This document shows positions 1-13,700 of a DNA stretch of 64,000 nt, piece by piece (position 1 is the stretch's first letter; every line of letters begins with the position of its first letter). The DNA comes from Bagarius yarrelli (Eukaryota > Chordata > Actinopteri > Siluriformes > Sisoridae), in NCBI GenBank assembly GCA_005784505.1, contig VCAZ01000015.1, positions 6,589,168 through 6,653,167 on the forward strand, in the 5' to 3' direction. A program made the translations under genes and the position numbers. Below the pieces are notes generated by a model that saw nothing but the letters and a program-made list of their open reading frames with translations, did no database searches and was not told the origin of the DNA.

Positions 1-404
1 CAATTTTCCTCATTCAAATGAACTAGAATGCCATTAATTCATTCCGGGTCCCCACCAAAAAAACACTGCAAATAAACTTAGAATAACAAATATTGTATAA
101 AAAACAATCCAATAGAATGTACTACAATAAACTGGTTTGTGATGTACAGCATTTACCTTGGCGATCAGACGACTCCACTTGCTCACACGCATTTCTGACT
201 AGCTATTGAGTGAGACACAGGATGTTGGGCGGCTGTTACGACGTTCACTGTGGCGTTCGCTACGCCAACTAGAGGTGGGGTATCTGAAGCTGGCTTGTAA
301 CCCGAATTTTAGCTTGCAACTCAAAGCAAAAAAAAAAGGCAGAGAGAAAGAAACTCTCCAAAAACTTGTTAGTTGGGACACTCATAAGTCAAGGTACCAC
401 TGTA
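1..404 (-). mobile_element. MITE, left-truncated by the window edge
   Basis: It matches the reverse complement of 29521-29941 along its length. Shared landmarks are the GACACT...TAAGTCAA...GGTACCACTGTA terminus, the AACCCGAATTTTAGCTTGCAA block and the GATCAGACGACTCCACTTGC block. About 57 bp of its other end lie outside the window. It is a non-coding family; a 68-aa frame over it is fortuitous. Confidence 0.75.
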
Positions 405-951
405 TATTTTAAACCTGCTATTCCAAATTTAGACTCAAAAGAACCTCCACACTTTCTATTTGAATTTTTTGTGGTTAAGTGAATTTTTTTATTAGGCAGA
501 ATATTGATTACTAAGATTCTTTGCTGATGTCTGGTAACACTCGAAATTTAAGCCAATTTTAATGGTTAATAGATATAAACTCGCTTTTCGGAGTTAACTA
601 TGATAAAACAATAAGAAGCTATGCCCTAAACACTTATACTATTTACTGCTTACATTTTTTGAATTTTTTTTTAAGAATAAAATGTTTCTGGTCAATGTGC
701 TTAATTCAGTCCCTGTTTAATTTCCCTGGCTGTCAAACACAATCTATCACACTCATTTCTGCCCAGAGAAAGTGCTTTGACCAAGTGAAACTCCACTGAG
801 ATAATAGAACCAGACTGCATGTTCTCCAATAGCTGTCACTGAAAAGGTCATGAATAATTAAACTTGACCGGTAAAGAATTATTTGGTGCATAAAAATCCC
901 AGCTGGTTTCGAGATGGACGGATAGATGGAAAAAGAGAGAAGAACAGGGAT
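405..951 (-). other. FAH 3' UTR and downstream flank
   Basis: AT-rich non-coding sequence after the FAH stop. The first exact AATAAA on the minus strand is at 488-493, about 460 nt past the stop, and is the best poly(A) signal candidate. No coding exon is seen here. Confidence 0.4.
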
Positions 952-1028
952 CTACTGCTGTAGGGCCGGAATGATCTTTCCTCGGCATGATCCGAAACCA
1001 ACTCGGTATCCCTGACCCTCACAGTAAC
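952..1028 (-). CDS. fah: FAH exon 14 (terminal) with stop
   Basis: Codes GYCEGQGYRVGFGSCRGKI and then IPALQQ, followed by TAG at 952-954. The frame continues from exon 13 through a split Gly codon. It is one residue shorter than human. It is too short to appear as a long ORF and was found by homology and the CAG acceptor. Confidence 0.94.
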
Positions 1029-4000
1029 CTGGTGAGAGGAAAGAGAAGGAAAGATGAGTAAAAAAGAGAAAGTGAACTCAAAATTGAGAAGCTAAAACAG
1101 GTTTGGGACCACATTCTGGTTTGGGTTCTAGTAAAAGCTGGTTGGAAAAGACCCACATATGTGATGGTTAGGGGTCCACATTTAATTTGATAAAATCCAC
1201 CTGAGACCCCACCCAATGACTGGACTTGTAGTTTTCATAAATGTTTTTTTTCTAACTATTCTTGCAATTTCTACTGTCCTTCACAGAGAACATCCTGGGT
1301 AATAGATCATTTGATTTGTTGTTATTATACGAAGTAGTTTCTACACTGCATCCAAAATGACCACCTTTTGAGTTTCTATAGAGGATAAAAACAAACCCAA
1401 TAACACTGAAAAAAACTTCTCAGTCCTACCTGTAAGCATGACCTCATCTCCGTCCTTAAGGAACGTCCTGGTCTCTCCTCCACCCAGCTCAATGACCTTT
1501 GACCCTCTCCATGAAAGTTCCAGCATTGAGCCAAAGCTTCCAGGATCCTAAAAACAGGAATGAACCGTCCTTAAGTTAGGCAGGTGTTTAACCCTTTATG
1601 CAATCAACCCCACTTGGAAAAAAACGAATGTTACTTCATAGATTAAAATTAAATAAACTAGTTTCAATATTGTCTTGATGAGCTTCAAGCGCTTGAAATA
1701 TAAGTTGCAGTTTGGTTGTTGGTCCACACGCAAACGCAGTATCAGGTCACTGAAAGTGAACATTTTTGAAAAGATTTTCAGAAACGTCGGCTTCAGTGTT
1801 GTGCAAATAGTGAAACTGGAGACTTTGACTTGTTCGGATGGTCATTTCTTTTGTCTGGCGTCAGTTGTACATCGCTACATCAGCTTTGTTTGCACAACGC
1901 TCGTCTGTGCAATGGCGGACGTAGTAAAAATATTGCTGCTAATTGCTGCCAACGGGGCTTTTAAAATGTATACGTGCACAGTTATCCTGTTTTATTACAA
2001 AACAGAGTTGTCAAAATGCAGTATTACGCAGGTCACACTTAGGACAGGGGTGTTTAATCTCGGTCCTGGAGGATTGGTGTCCTGCAGCGTTTAGCTCCAA
2101 CTAATCAAGATCTTGTTGGTATACTTTAATCTTACAGGTAGGTGTGTTGAGGCAAGTTGGAGCTAAACTCTGCAGGACACTGGCCCTCCAGGACACTCCT
2201 GGCTTAGGACAACATTCCTATGAACCATTTTTTTGAGCTTCTGATTGGCCAACATGACTTAAGGGTTAGGATTATATCGCCACCTTTTGGCTTGCATTGC
2301 TCTTGACAATCCTTCAAAAGGCGTTTTTGTGTTTACATAGAGATGCTTGTGTGGACTCTATTTGAAAATCATTTTGAGTTTTTTTTTAAACCTGTCCCCT
2401 GTCTCCTTATCTCCCTCTATACCCAGGGGTACTGTGACAGCACCACGAAGCATAGTGTTACAATATTTATAGCTTATACTCTTATTATGCCATGGCGAAA
2501 TGTATAACTAGCTGCCAGTCACCATGTCGCTTAACTAAACAGTGCGTTGTTGTGTTAGTAGCATAGTAACGCTGTATATATTTACACACATACATACAAG
2601 TCCATTAGTAAAAGCGCTTTACTGATAAAATTGAAAAGAATTAGTTGGTTCTATATGCAGTCTGTCAAAACAGGAAATATAAAAATTGCAGAATTTATTT
2701 TAATGAATACACACACACACACACGCACACACGCACACATACACAAACTGACCGGTCCACTGATAGTGCCTGATGCCAGCAGGTCTCCAGGTCTGACGTT
2801 ACAGCCGTTCACCGTGTGATGTGCTAACTGCTGCTTCATGGTCCAGTACATATACTGAGTAGATAAACAATACAAACATATAAGAATGATCGTATTTTAT
2901 TTTAATGCAATATTTTTAAATATAAAATGCTGACCGTCACAATGCCAAGGACTATCACAAAAAAAATCACTTTTTCCAGTCTGTTATCCACTTAGTGCAG
3001 CAAATAAGGCTTACCGAAATAAATTAGCTGTGTGATTACAATGATGAGTAATTATTTCATCTACATCACTTTTATGTTTAATTATCTTTTCTCATTAACC
3101 TTCTTAATAACCTGCAAGTTTGCAGTTTTCTTGTGCTTTAATAGATGCAAAACAGGACATGTAGATTCATTCAACACTAAAATCTCTTCATCCTCTATAA
3201 TCTTTCTAATCTATAATTATATTCTTGCTATCTATTTCCTACAAGAATGAGGCAAGATGTACCAGGAACAAGCTTACGATTAATAACCTTTCTTATTTTC
3301 ATGATTTAATCTATTCATTTTATTTCATTTCATAATTACTAAGGGGCAGGGTGGCTCAAATGGTTAAGGTGCTAAGTTGTCAATCTGAAGACCAGAAACA
3401 CCTGGGCTCAAGCCCCACCTCCGGCAAGTCAACCACCGTTGGGTCCTTGAGCAAGACCCCTAACCCTTCCTGCTCCAGGGGCGCTGTACCCTGCGCTGAC
3501 CCCTGAAACCCAACCTACTAAGATGGGATATGCGAAAAATGCATTTCATTGGCTCTGTACATGTACCTTGCACAATGAAATTGAATGTAATATAATATAT
3601 AATTTTCTGTACCTGCCACATTAACAAGCCAAAATAAACAGCAAAACAAATTAAATTGTATGACTAATAACATTTGAATTTGTTTTGCTGTTTATTTTGG
3701 CTTGTTAATGCGCCACATACAGGTCAGATAGGTTTAATAGCTAATTTTAGACTTGTAGATGGTCTTAATTTACAGCATCTTAATTTGCAGTGTCTCAATC
3801 ACAAAGCCTCTACATGTACTGTGGATTAGATCCAACCCATAATATTGAAAAACTATAACATTTATTGTTAATGAAGTTAATAAGCTCCTGAAATTCCTTA
3901 AGCCTGCGATTACTTGGATGACCCACTGCTATTACTATACAGCAATAAATCAGCATCAAGGAACCAGGCTAAAGAAAGAGAGAGTGTCACAGGGTAGAAA

Positions 4001-5248
4001 GGTAAAGGTAAATGCATGTTAATGCCTTTATTTGTCACATCACAGCACAGTGAAATTCTTTTTTTTACATATTTTATCTTAGTAAGTTGAGGTCAAAGCA
4101 CAGCTATGATACAGCGCCTCTGGAGCAGGAAGGGTTAAGGGGCTTGCTCAAAGACCCAACAGTGGCTGAGTAACACTGCGCCACTTTATTGGGTACAAAG
4201 GTAAACGTGAATGCATGTAAATGCCTTTATGTAAATGCATGTAAAGGTAAAGGTAAATGCATGTAAATCACATATAATCTTTTACACCACAGTGAAATTG
4301 TTACTTCGCTTAGCCCATCTTAGTAAGTTGGAGTCAGAGCGCAGGGTCAGCTATGATACAGCGCCGCTCGTCTTGCTCAAAGACCCAACAGTGGCTGACT
4401 GGCGGTGGTGAAGCTTAAACCCAGGTCTTCCTGGTCTTCAGATCTACAACCCAACACCTTAACCTTTTAAGCCACCACTGACCTGGACTGTTCTGAGAAA
4501 ACTTTTTAATGCTGTACTGAAACAGCAATATTTTTACTATGATAATGAAGATGCCATTGTTGATGCCAGGATGGCCGGCAGTTTGTATCGCACCATCATC
4601 ACTACTCTGCACTCCTTAACATTCTATCTGTGCTGCTCAGTTGCACAATGTGTTAATCTCTGTGTAAATGTGTATTGTGCCATACAGGTATCTGTCATAC
4701 TGTCTATATGAGATATATATGGTGTTTTTAATTCCGAACAAATCTGACATTTTGCTTAAACATTTTGCCAATGAACAGATGCGTCAACAAATCAAACAAA
4801 GTTTTGAAAACCAAAAATCAGCAAAAATGTCTTGCTGACCTAAATTTTTGGGATCTTTGTTGGGATCGTTTTTTTTGGGTTCCAGAGTGGAACATGACCT
4901 GGTTTTGATGAGGTTATAACTGTGCTGTTGGACCGTGTTGCGTGCCGAGACATAATGCACAATGGATGCATGGCATGCACAGTGTCTGGTTTTCCTTTCT
5001 GCTTCTTTCATGTAAAGCAAACCCCATCCTGTCCAGTGCTCTTTCTCTTGTTTTATTGTGTAGAATGGCAGCTCGGTGTGCTCGTTTATCTCTCTAAATT
5101 TATTGCAAAGTTTAATAACAGAGTGAAACTTTAGTATTTGCACAATCTTTCATTTTAATTTTGAAGGGTTTGTTTTTCTGTTTGAAGTGGGTTGGGGACA
5201 GTGTGTTAAAAATTCCAGGACTGTTTCCAACAAACACATCTCTTTCAA

Positions 5249-5296
<48 letters not shown>

Positions 5297-7700
5297 AGAG
5301 TGCAAATAGTGCAATAGTGATAGTAGGTATTTGGAAAGTATCCATGTTTAAAATAAAAACCGTTGATGTCTTTGCTTAGATTTTTTCAGATTGACCAAGA
5401 TTTAAGACCTAGTGTCTTTTTTCTTGTTAAAAAAACCCTTTACTACAGAAAACGCTGACCAGGCAACAACAGACAATCCACTGCAAGAGCTACAATGCCA
5501 ATCAGTCTGAATGGAGGGGTTTGGACTTTTCATTGAACTCACAAGCCCATCTTAAGGGCCCAATCTCTCGGTAAAATCAGCAGGACAAAGAGTCCTAAAC
5601 GCCGACATTATAATCAGTTGGTTTTTCTTTTTAATCTAAACTGCAGGAGAGCTGTGAGGGGGTGATGGGTCTTGCCAGCCCCAGCAGTGGCAGATTGGTG
5701 TCCTGGAATTAAACTCACAACCTTCCAACCAATCAGCAGTCTAACACTGCTAGCACACCTTACAATAATCTCCAATCACAAACACTATATACTAACTAAA
5801 GAAGTGTTTCTTAGCAATGGGGGAGGTGGTAGCTCAGTGGTTAAGATGTTGGGCTGCTAACCGGAAGATCGATTCCCAACAACACACAGCTGGGCTCTTA
5901 AGCAAGGCCCTTAAACCCCACACTGCTCAGCTGTATAAATGAAATAAATGTAAGGCGCTCTGGATAAGCCCGTCTGCCCAATGCTGTAAAATCCTGTTTG
6001 GATTCTCTTTCTGTTTTTTTTTTTTTGTTTGCTGTTTGCTTGACCTGTACTTGGGTAAATTATTGAGTTTGTCTGCCGATTTGGATCTGTGCCTTGTACC
6101 TTATACCTGCATTTAGTTTTTTCTCTCCTGACAAGTCTATTTAAGCGCTTTACTCACTCAATGCACAATCTTGCATCAATTTTGCTGAAGGTCACATCCC
6201 AGATAATTAAAGAGTCAAAAACTCTTAGGAGGAAATTTTTCCTCCTAAAAAAATACTTTAGGAAACTTTTTTTTAGCCCTAAGTGCTAGGATTTTGATTG
6301 ATTTATTTATTTTTATTGCAAATACACAGATGGCCTTACCTTAAAATTAGACCTGCAGATGGTGGCTGCTTCACTCATGCCGTCTCCTGATAAAAGGATA
6401 GTAAATGTTAGTCTGGGGAATTGTTATGATCCCTGAACAAATTTATTTATTTTGACTGCTTTATTGTGCGGAATGAACTTTTCTTGCCTACCTTTAATGG
6501 ACACAAAGAGGTTAATGTTGAATGTGTATGGGTCCTGGTGTTGAAGGTATGGTAGTGGCTCTGGGTCCTAAAACAAGTGTATGAACGACAGTGACACAAT
6601 GTTCAATCAATGAAATCGGCAAGCACCTCCACACCATATAAGGTGCAAGTCAGGAGACATTAAATGATTGTAAAGAGGACAAACGACACTCACTTTCAAA
6701 TAAAATGAACTTTATTTAGTTTCTATATAGCGTAAAGAGGTAATTGGATGGTAAAATTTAATATAATGCGCAGCTAGGAGGATAATTCAAATTCCTGTAT
6801 CTTATTGTGCCTCGATGCTCATTTTTAATTCACTGCTTGTTTTTCCAACAAACAATATACAGCAAGGGCATGCAATAAGGTAAATAACTCCTTTTGATAT
6901 ACAATTTATAATTCCTTTAATGGGAATAAATTAACAGTATAAGGATGTTCAAATGATGTACATTGATATGTATAACTCCATGTACCACAGCACTAACTAC
7001 CTTCTAAAATTGGAATTAATGTAAGTGTGTACAGGCGGCAAAGACCAGCACAATCTCACCAATAATCTCTCAAATTACATCTGCGGTTAAACACCGTAAA
7101 AGGAGGATCCTGTAAAGTTTGTCTACAAAATACACCAGGGTCCAGTCATTAAATCTATTTGATTTGTTCTGGATGTTTATTATAGTATGTAGTAAAAACA
7201 ACAGAGTATCTTTTTTGACATTTATCTGTCTCAATTATCAATTCAAAAACTTGGTAAGAGGAAAGTATTAGAAAAGGTTGTTGGACATAAAAACAGGGAC
7301 AGGAGAAAAATAAAGAAAGGGGGAAATGGTGACAGAGATAAAGAGACAAAGATTTATGCATGGGAGGAATTTGTGAATAAACAAAATGAGGACGGCAAGT
7401 TTGGAAAGAAAAGGTTAAGGAGAAATTAAGTGTGGTTACCGGTAGATATAGATGGATGGATAGATGGACGGATGAATGGATGGATAGATAACTGATACAT
7501 GGTGACAAACTTAACCAGTAGCAGAAAGATAAACATATTCAGTTCAATCCCACTTACCTGCACTGTGTTATACTCCACAAACGGCATCAGGGCCTCCATA
7601 GGAACCACCCAGGGTGAAATAGTAGTCCCGAAATTTTTCCCCAGAAACGGCCCTAACGGCACATACTCCCATGCCTGGATATCCCTCGCTGTGGAGAGTT

Positions 7701-7741
<41 letters not shown>

Positions 7742-10700
7742 AAGAAAGAGAGAGTGAGAGAGACAGAGAGAAAATGTCCATAAATAAAACAGAAGACAGT
7801 AAAAGAAAAATAGAAGTTAAAGACATAAATGGGTAAAAAAAAAAAAAAAAGAAAGAAAAGAAAAAAAATAAACAGACAAAATGATGGAAGGATAAAAGAC
7901 GAAAAAACAAGAAAAGAACAAAAAAAGGTCAGAACAGACATGGTAAGACAGATGGACATAAGAATCCGCTATGGAGGTCTTGGTTAAACTTAACCTTAGA
8001 TAAAAAATGAATGTAATAAATAGCTTTTTATATATAAAGTCACTTTTTAATTAGTTGTTCTCTCATAGGTAATAAGACAAAAAAACATGTTTAACTAACA
8101 GGTGTCAGAAAACCTGTTTCCTGGATATCCTGTAATAGTTAAATAAAGACAAATTGAAGGGTTCTAGAGCTCATTTAGGTCATCAGTATCAAGTGCTGCA
8201 TCCTAGAATAAGATTAATTGAGCCCGGTGTATATAAGCAGAAAATAGGTAACAATATGCCCCACAGGGGGAATCATAAAGCTGTGAAATACCAAAATAAT
8301 AATAATAAAGCATCCAAATATGAAGATGAACTAAAACTGTGCAAATGTTTGGACTGAACTTTCCTTAGTCTGCTATGGAAAGACGCCAAGCAATCAGGAA
8401 TGTGATGCTCCACAGAGCCTGCTGTCGGTCTCATAAAAAAGCAATATGGGTCGCACTATGCTGTGGAAGGTAGCGTGGTCGACGGAGGGACTAGCAGTGT
8501 GACAGAATAATAAAGGAAATTGATAGCAATGTTTACCCTCGGCAGCTGTTTTGCCATGACCGGGAAACACTAAATCAAGCCCATGTCAGTGCCAACTCAG
8601 GCGGAAACTCTAAACTTTTCTAAAACAAGGAGGCCATAGTGACATGGGGTGACTTTCAGTTTCCTTTAATGTTTGGTTCAAATGAAAACTGTTAATGAAG
8701 ATGTGTAACAGTTACTCCACTGAGGCGATAAGTGTTAAACCCAAGGTGCAGTTTATTTACACATGAAGAACCAAAACAAAAACTAAACTTAACTTGAATA
8801 CAACAAACATAAACTAACCCTAAACTTGACTAGACTAGACTAGACTAGACTAGACTTGACGTAATTACACTTGACTACTAGCATGAAACTTAACCATGAA
8901 CAGCCTCACCAACGTAAAATACAAATAATAATCAACAAAAGACAGGGCAAACACAAGGGCTATAAATACACAAGGAACTTATTAACAAAACAAGACACCT
9001 GATTTAATCAACAACACATGACTAAACAAACCAACAAAAACAAGACACAAGGACAAAGGGAATCACATGATAGGAAGACAAGCGGACAAAACAGGAAGTA
9101 AACAAAACAGACTGCCTAGGCTAGCTTATCTTAGCTTAGCTAGCTAGCTAGCAAGCATAGCATAGCTTAGCCTAGACACAAAACAATAAACATGAACCAA
9201 GAAAAACAAGAACATGGAAACCTTACAAGATGATTGCTGGTGGAAAAACAATACAGTACAAAAAGTGTATAAACTCGCCGGAAACCTAAATCGCATATCA
9301 CATAAAAATTTCTTTCTGTTATTCCGCTCATTCACAATGGTTATTTGAGCCACTGCTCTATAATTTACTAAAACAATGTAATACTAAGCTGTGAGAAGAG
9401 GAAATTCTCTATACTGTAGTTTATAGGAGTAATCATCGTCCAAGCTGAGGCAATTCAACTATAAGTAGCGATTTTGTAAATATTGCTTCATTAATGAGTG
9501 ATTTTATATTGTAACTGCAGCGAGTGATGAACAGAAATTATGTTATTGTTTGTCATGTTATTGTAATACACATCACTGGGTAGCCCCCCTCAGGATGAAA
9601 CCTAAAACCTCCTGGTCCACACTTATTTGGAGCTACTGGTTTAATTACTGAATGGTATTTTAACCCAGCTTCACTGTAGGACACTGTGTATCTATACATT
9701 TGATTGTTGCTCATCTGTTACTAATCCAATAATACAATTTAATTATAAAAGGTCTTCAGGACTCACTAGGACCTATTACGCTGGCCATGTCATCATACTA
9801 GGAAAGAGGCGGAGACACTACTCACCGCTCCAGTCGTTCATCAGCACCATACCAAATATATGTTCATGTGCTTTCTCTATGGGAATCGGCTCTCCCAGCT
9901 TATTCCCCGGACCCACAAAGAAAGCCTACAACACATACACACATCTTTATGTGTTTGTTAGTCTTTTGCTGCCTTTTTTTTAGCCAGGTGAGTTTTTGTT
10001 CTGGTTAAATTAAAGGATATGAACTTTATATTGTTGCATTGTTGCATATGTTGAAATATAACACTTTTATTAGAATTATTATTATTAATATAATTAGGTA
10101 TAACCTGTCTACCTAGAATAATGTTCATTATTGTTAACATTTAATTTAATATAAAATGAAGTAAGAGAAAATCTGATCCTGGTGCGTTGAAAAGCACTCA
10201 ACACTTACCATTTCCAGCTCAATGTCCAGCTGCTTTGACGGCCCAAACACAGGAGGCTTGGCTAAAAAAACAAACAATAAAAAGGGAAGTAAAAATGACA
10301 ATTATATCTATAATTAAATTTAGCTTTGTTGAGTAGATGATTTTTATTTCCTGTTTATTAATATGCATCACTGTCAGAGGATCCTACATTTAATATACAA
10401 ATACATTTTACATTTACAGCATTTGGCAGACATTCTTATCCAAAGCGACATACATTTATCTCTTCTATACAACTGTGCAGGGAAGTGGTGGCTCATGGTT
10501 AAGGTGTTGGACTGCCAACCCGAAGATTGTGGGTTCCAAGCCACCACTGCTGGGCCCCTGAGCAAGGCCCTTAACCCCCAACTGCTCAGTTGTATAAAGG
10601 GGATAAGTCTCTCTGGATAAGGGCGTCTGCCAAATGCTGTAAAATGTAAATGTGAAATGTGAGCAATTAGGGATTAAGGGCCTTGCTCAGGATCCCAACA

Positions 10701-13700
10701 GTGGCAACTTGGTGATGCTGGGAATCAAACCCTTTTTTTTCCGATAAGCAGCCCAACAACTTAACCACTAAGCTACAACTGCCCCTAATAACCCATATGA
10801 TGTAAAGAATCTAAGCAGATTTTCTTCTCGACTCAGTCTGACAATGCTGCAATAATTGCAATCAAAGCCTATTCATGTGACTGCTACTTGACCGCGCTGC
10901 ATCAGACTAAAAACTAAAATCAGATCAGATTTATGACCCTTTATTATTACAGTCGCTTTTATATATTAATACCTCAACATATCCAGATGAATGGCAATCA
11001 AATTGGCAATTAAACATATTGCAGATTCGTTGAGCGAAACACTTAGCAGACACATGCAAATGCTGTTTATGTAACTTCGTATATATGTTTGCAGCAGGCA
11101 GGGGTATGGTCAAGCGAAGTGATTGGTAATTATCATGCACCTGCACTCAATTAAATCATTGGGTTGTGCTCTTTTTTTAGTAAGTGGAGTAGGGGATTAA
11201 AGACAAACAGCCAAGACAGCTGAGTAGGGAGAGCGAAACACAGCCGCATAAGAGAGAGAGTGAAACACCAACACTGCAGCCGAGAGACGAACCGTGCGTG
11301 TGTGTTTGGGCGCTGATGTAGTTCAGCCTTGCAGAAAAATGAAGTGTGTTTAAACCACGGTAGAGCGAGAGTGAGGTGTAAATGTTTGCATCATGTTTAA
11401 AGCCGGCACTTAGGCTGCATTTACTCTGCAGATCTTGATGCCCAATTCCGATTTAGTGACTATATTAGTTTTTTTTCGATGACCCGCTTACATCTTCTTT
11501 TAAAACTGATCCGTATCCGATATTTGCATTTACACTATACACAGCAAAACAACCCAAAATATTACATTCACATTTAGCAGACACCCTCACCCAGGGCGAC
11601 TTACATTTATCTCTTAAATACAGCTGAGCAATTGGGGGTAACTTAGCGGTGCTGGAAATCAAACACCGATCTTCCGATTAGCAGCCAATCACCTTAACCA
11701 CTGTGCTACCACTTTCCCTATATTAAGTAATCAACAGTTTGTGGTGAGTATTTTATAATAAATTTGGAAACCTGAAAAAAGCACACATAATATATATTTA
11801 AAAAAAACCAGTGTGTTTGGCTTGTAAAATCTGGACGAACTGCTTTATTGCAATAATTTATGTATAGAAATTATTTTTATGTTTATAAAAGTTTGGCGTG
11901 TCCTTTAAACCCTTTTCAGATTAAGGTATTTAATCTGCCTAAGGAGTACTATAAGTACAGTATTAATACACACACAAACAAATGTACACAAATGATGCTG
12001 TCTATGTGTTGTGGGTGGGTGATTACTTGCGTCTGGCCTCATCTGGCCTTGAGGTCTTCTGATTGGTGTTCCTGAGACGACCACAGATGAAGCTCGGCCA
12101 TGATAGCCAACTGGCAGTCTCAACCTGAGGAGCAAAAAGAGCATTACTACATCCATCCATCCTTTTAGCTGTTCATCCATCCATCTATATAACCATTCAT
12201 CCTAATCTGCTACCTAAAGCCACACATTCGTCATCCATCTTCTTGCTCAATCAAAAACAAACTATCCACTATCCTTTCTCTCTTTATTTGTTGCCATCTT
12301 TTTTTACAAGTTAGCAGGCAGTAAATACTCTCACAGCAGTCAAGTTTTGGCCTGCAGCCGTAGCGATTTGTCAGATTTTGCAAGAACACTTTTTATGTAA
12401 ATGCCTTTATTCGTCACATATACTTTTTACAACACAGTGAAATTCTTTCTTCGCATATCCCATCTTCAGTAAGTTGGGGTCAGTGGAGGGTCAGCTATGA
12501 TGCAGCGTCCCTGGAGCAAGAAGGGTTAAGGGTCTTGCTCAAGGATGGGGTGGCAATGGTGGTGGGGCTTAAACCCAGGTTTTTTTGGTCTTCAGCTCAA
12601 CAACTCAGGCTCGCGGTGGTGGGGCTTGAACCCAGGTGTTCCTGGTCTTTAGATTTAACAACTCAGCACCATAACCATTTGAGCCACCATTGTCCCTAAC
12701 ACCTTTAATAGCTTCCTGAGATTATTAGAAGGCAAATGGATGACGCAAATGATTGCAAGTTACCTTTAAAGAACAAACTCACAACAGAAAGGAAGAGTTT
12801 AAAATATTGTATGTGCTTGTTTAAGCTTTGAACAACTTTCATGTGTTATATCTAACATTACTTAGCGTTTAATGTTACGCTAGCGACATTCGGCAATAAC
12901 GTTATTGCTGGAAAACTTAATACAGAATAAGTGTCAATTAGGAATTGAAAATATTTAATCATTGTATTACACAATTTTGGTATATAGCACGAAGTGGTAT
13001 AAAATTTACATAAGAACTGAAAACATAGCTTGTCCCATCTGTCAGGGTATCTCTAATACTTGTGGTACCTGATTGAACCTAGACAATGAAAACACAAGTA
13101 CAAAAAACCTTGTAGCTACTGACATTTTGAAGCTTTATTTACCCCCGTGTTTGTTACAGTGAACGCTGAAAACCCATGAGGCTGAAATGAGTTCAGTAAC
13201 CTTTCTTTCTGCATCTGTCCATAATTTTGCTCTGCCAACACCACATAACTGTGGAAGGGCTCTGGGGCATGTAAACAACATCAAAAAGTTTAGCACTATT
13301 TCTGGCCACTATTTCTGAGTCAGGGTGACATTTTGTCACAGCAGGGAAAATATGTGTAAACTATTGGATAGTCACACATAACTGCAAGGTAAAAAAAAAA
13401 AAAAGCTCTCAAATAAATGAGATATTTTTATATATATTTTTATATACTTTCCTTTATACAACCCGAACTCCGGAAAAGTTGGGAAGGTTTTTGAAATTGA
13501 AATAAAATGAAAACTATAAAACTTTCAAATCACATGAGCTGATATTTTATTCACAATAGAACACGGATAACGTAAATGATTAAACGAAGAAATGTTTCAC
13601 ACAATTTTATGCCCAAAATGAGCTCATTTCAAATTTAATTCTTGCTACGTGTCTCAAAATACTGTTTAGAGTAAACTGATGTTTACCAGGGTGTTGCAAC

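Larger units (their letters stand above)
2855..6339 (-). other. fah: FAH intron 11 (3.5 kb)
   Basis: Holds three family B SINEs, one family A SINE, the 3619-3710 hairpin and a (CT)n tract. The remaining sequence is AT-rich with no exon-like frame. Confidence 0.8.
7689..9825 (-). other. fah: FAH intron 8
   Basis: Contains the (GA)n tract, a purine-rich low-complexity stretch to about 7930, and the 8705-9180 repeat. There is no additional exon. Confidence 0.7.
10262..12026 (-). other. fah: FAH intron 6
   Basis: Holds the composite SINE block and another family A SINE. The rest is non-repetitive to the eye, with no coding signal. Confidence 0.7.

Noticed and set aside
1675..2094. 139-codon open frame on the plus strand within FAH intron 12
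   Set aside because: No recognisable domain. Its 3' end runs through a palindromic MITE, and it lies antisense within an intron.
7653..7959. Ser/Leu-rich minus-strand frames of 85-86 codons
   Set aside because: Translations of the (GA)n tract and flanking purine-rich low-complexity DNA.
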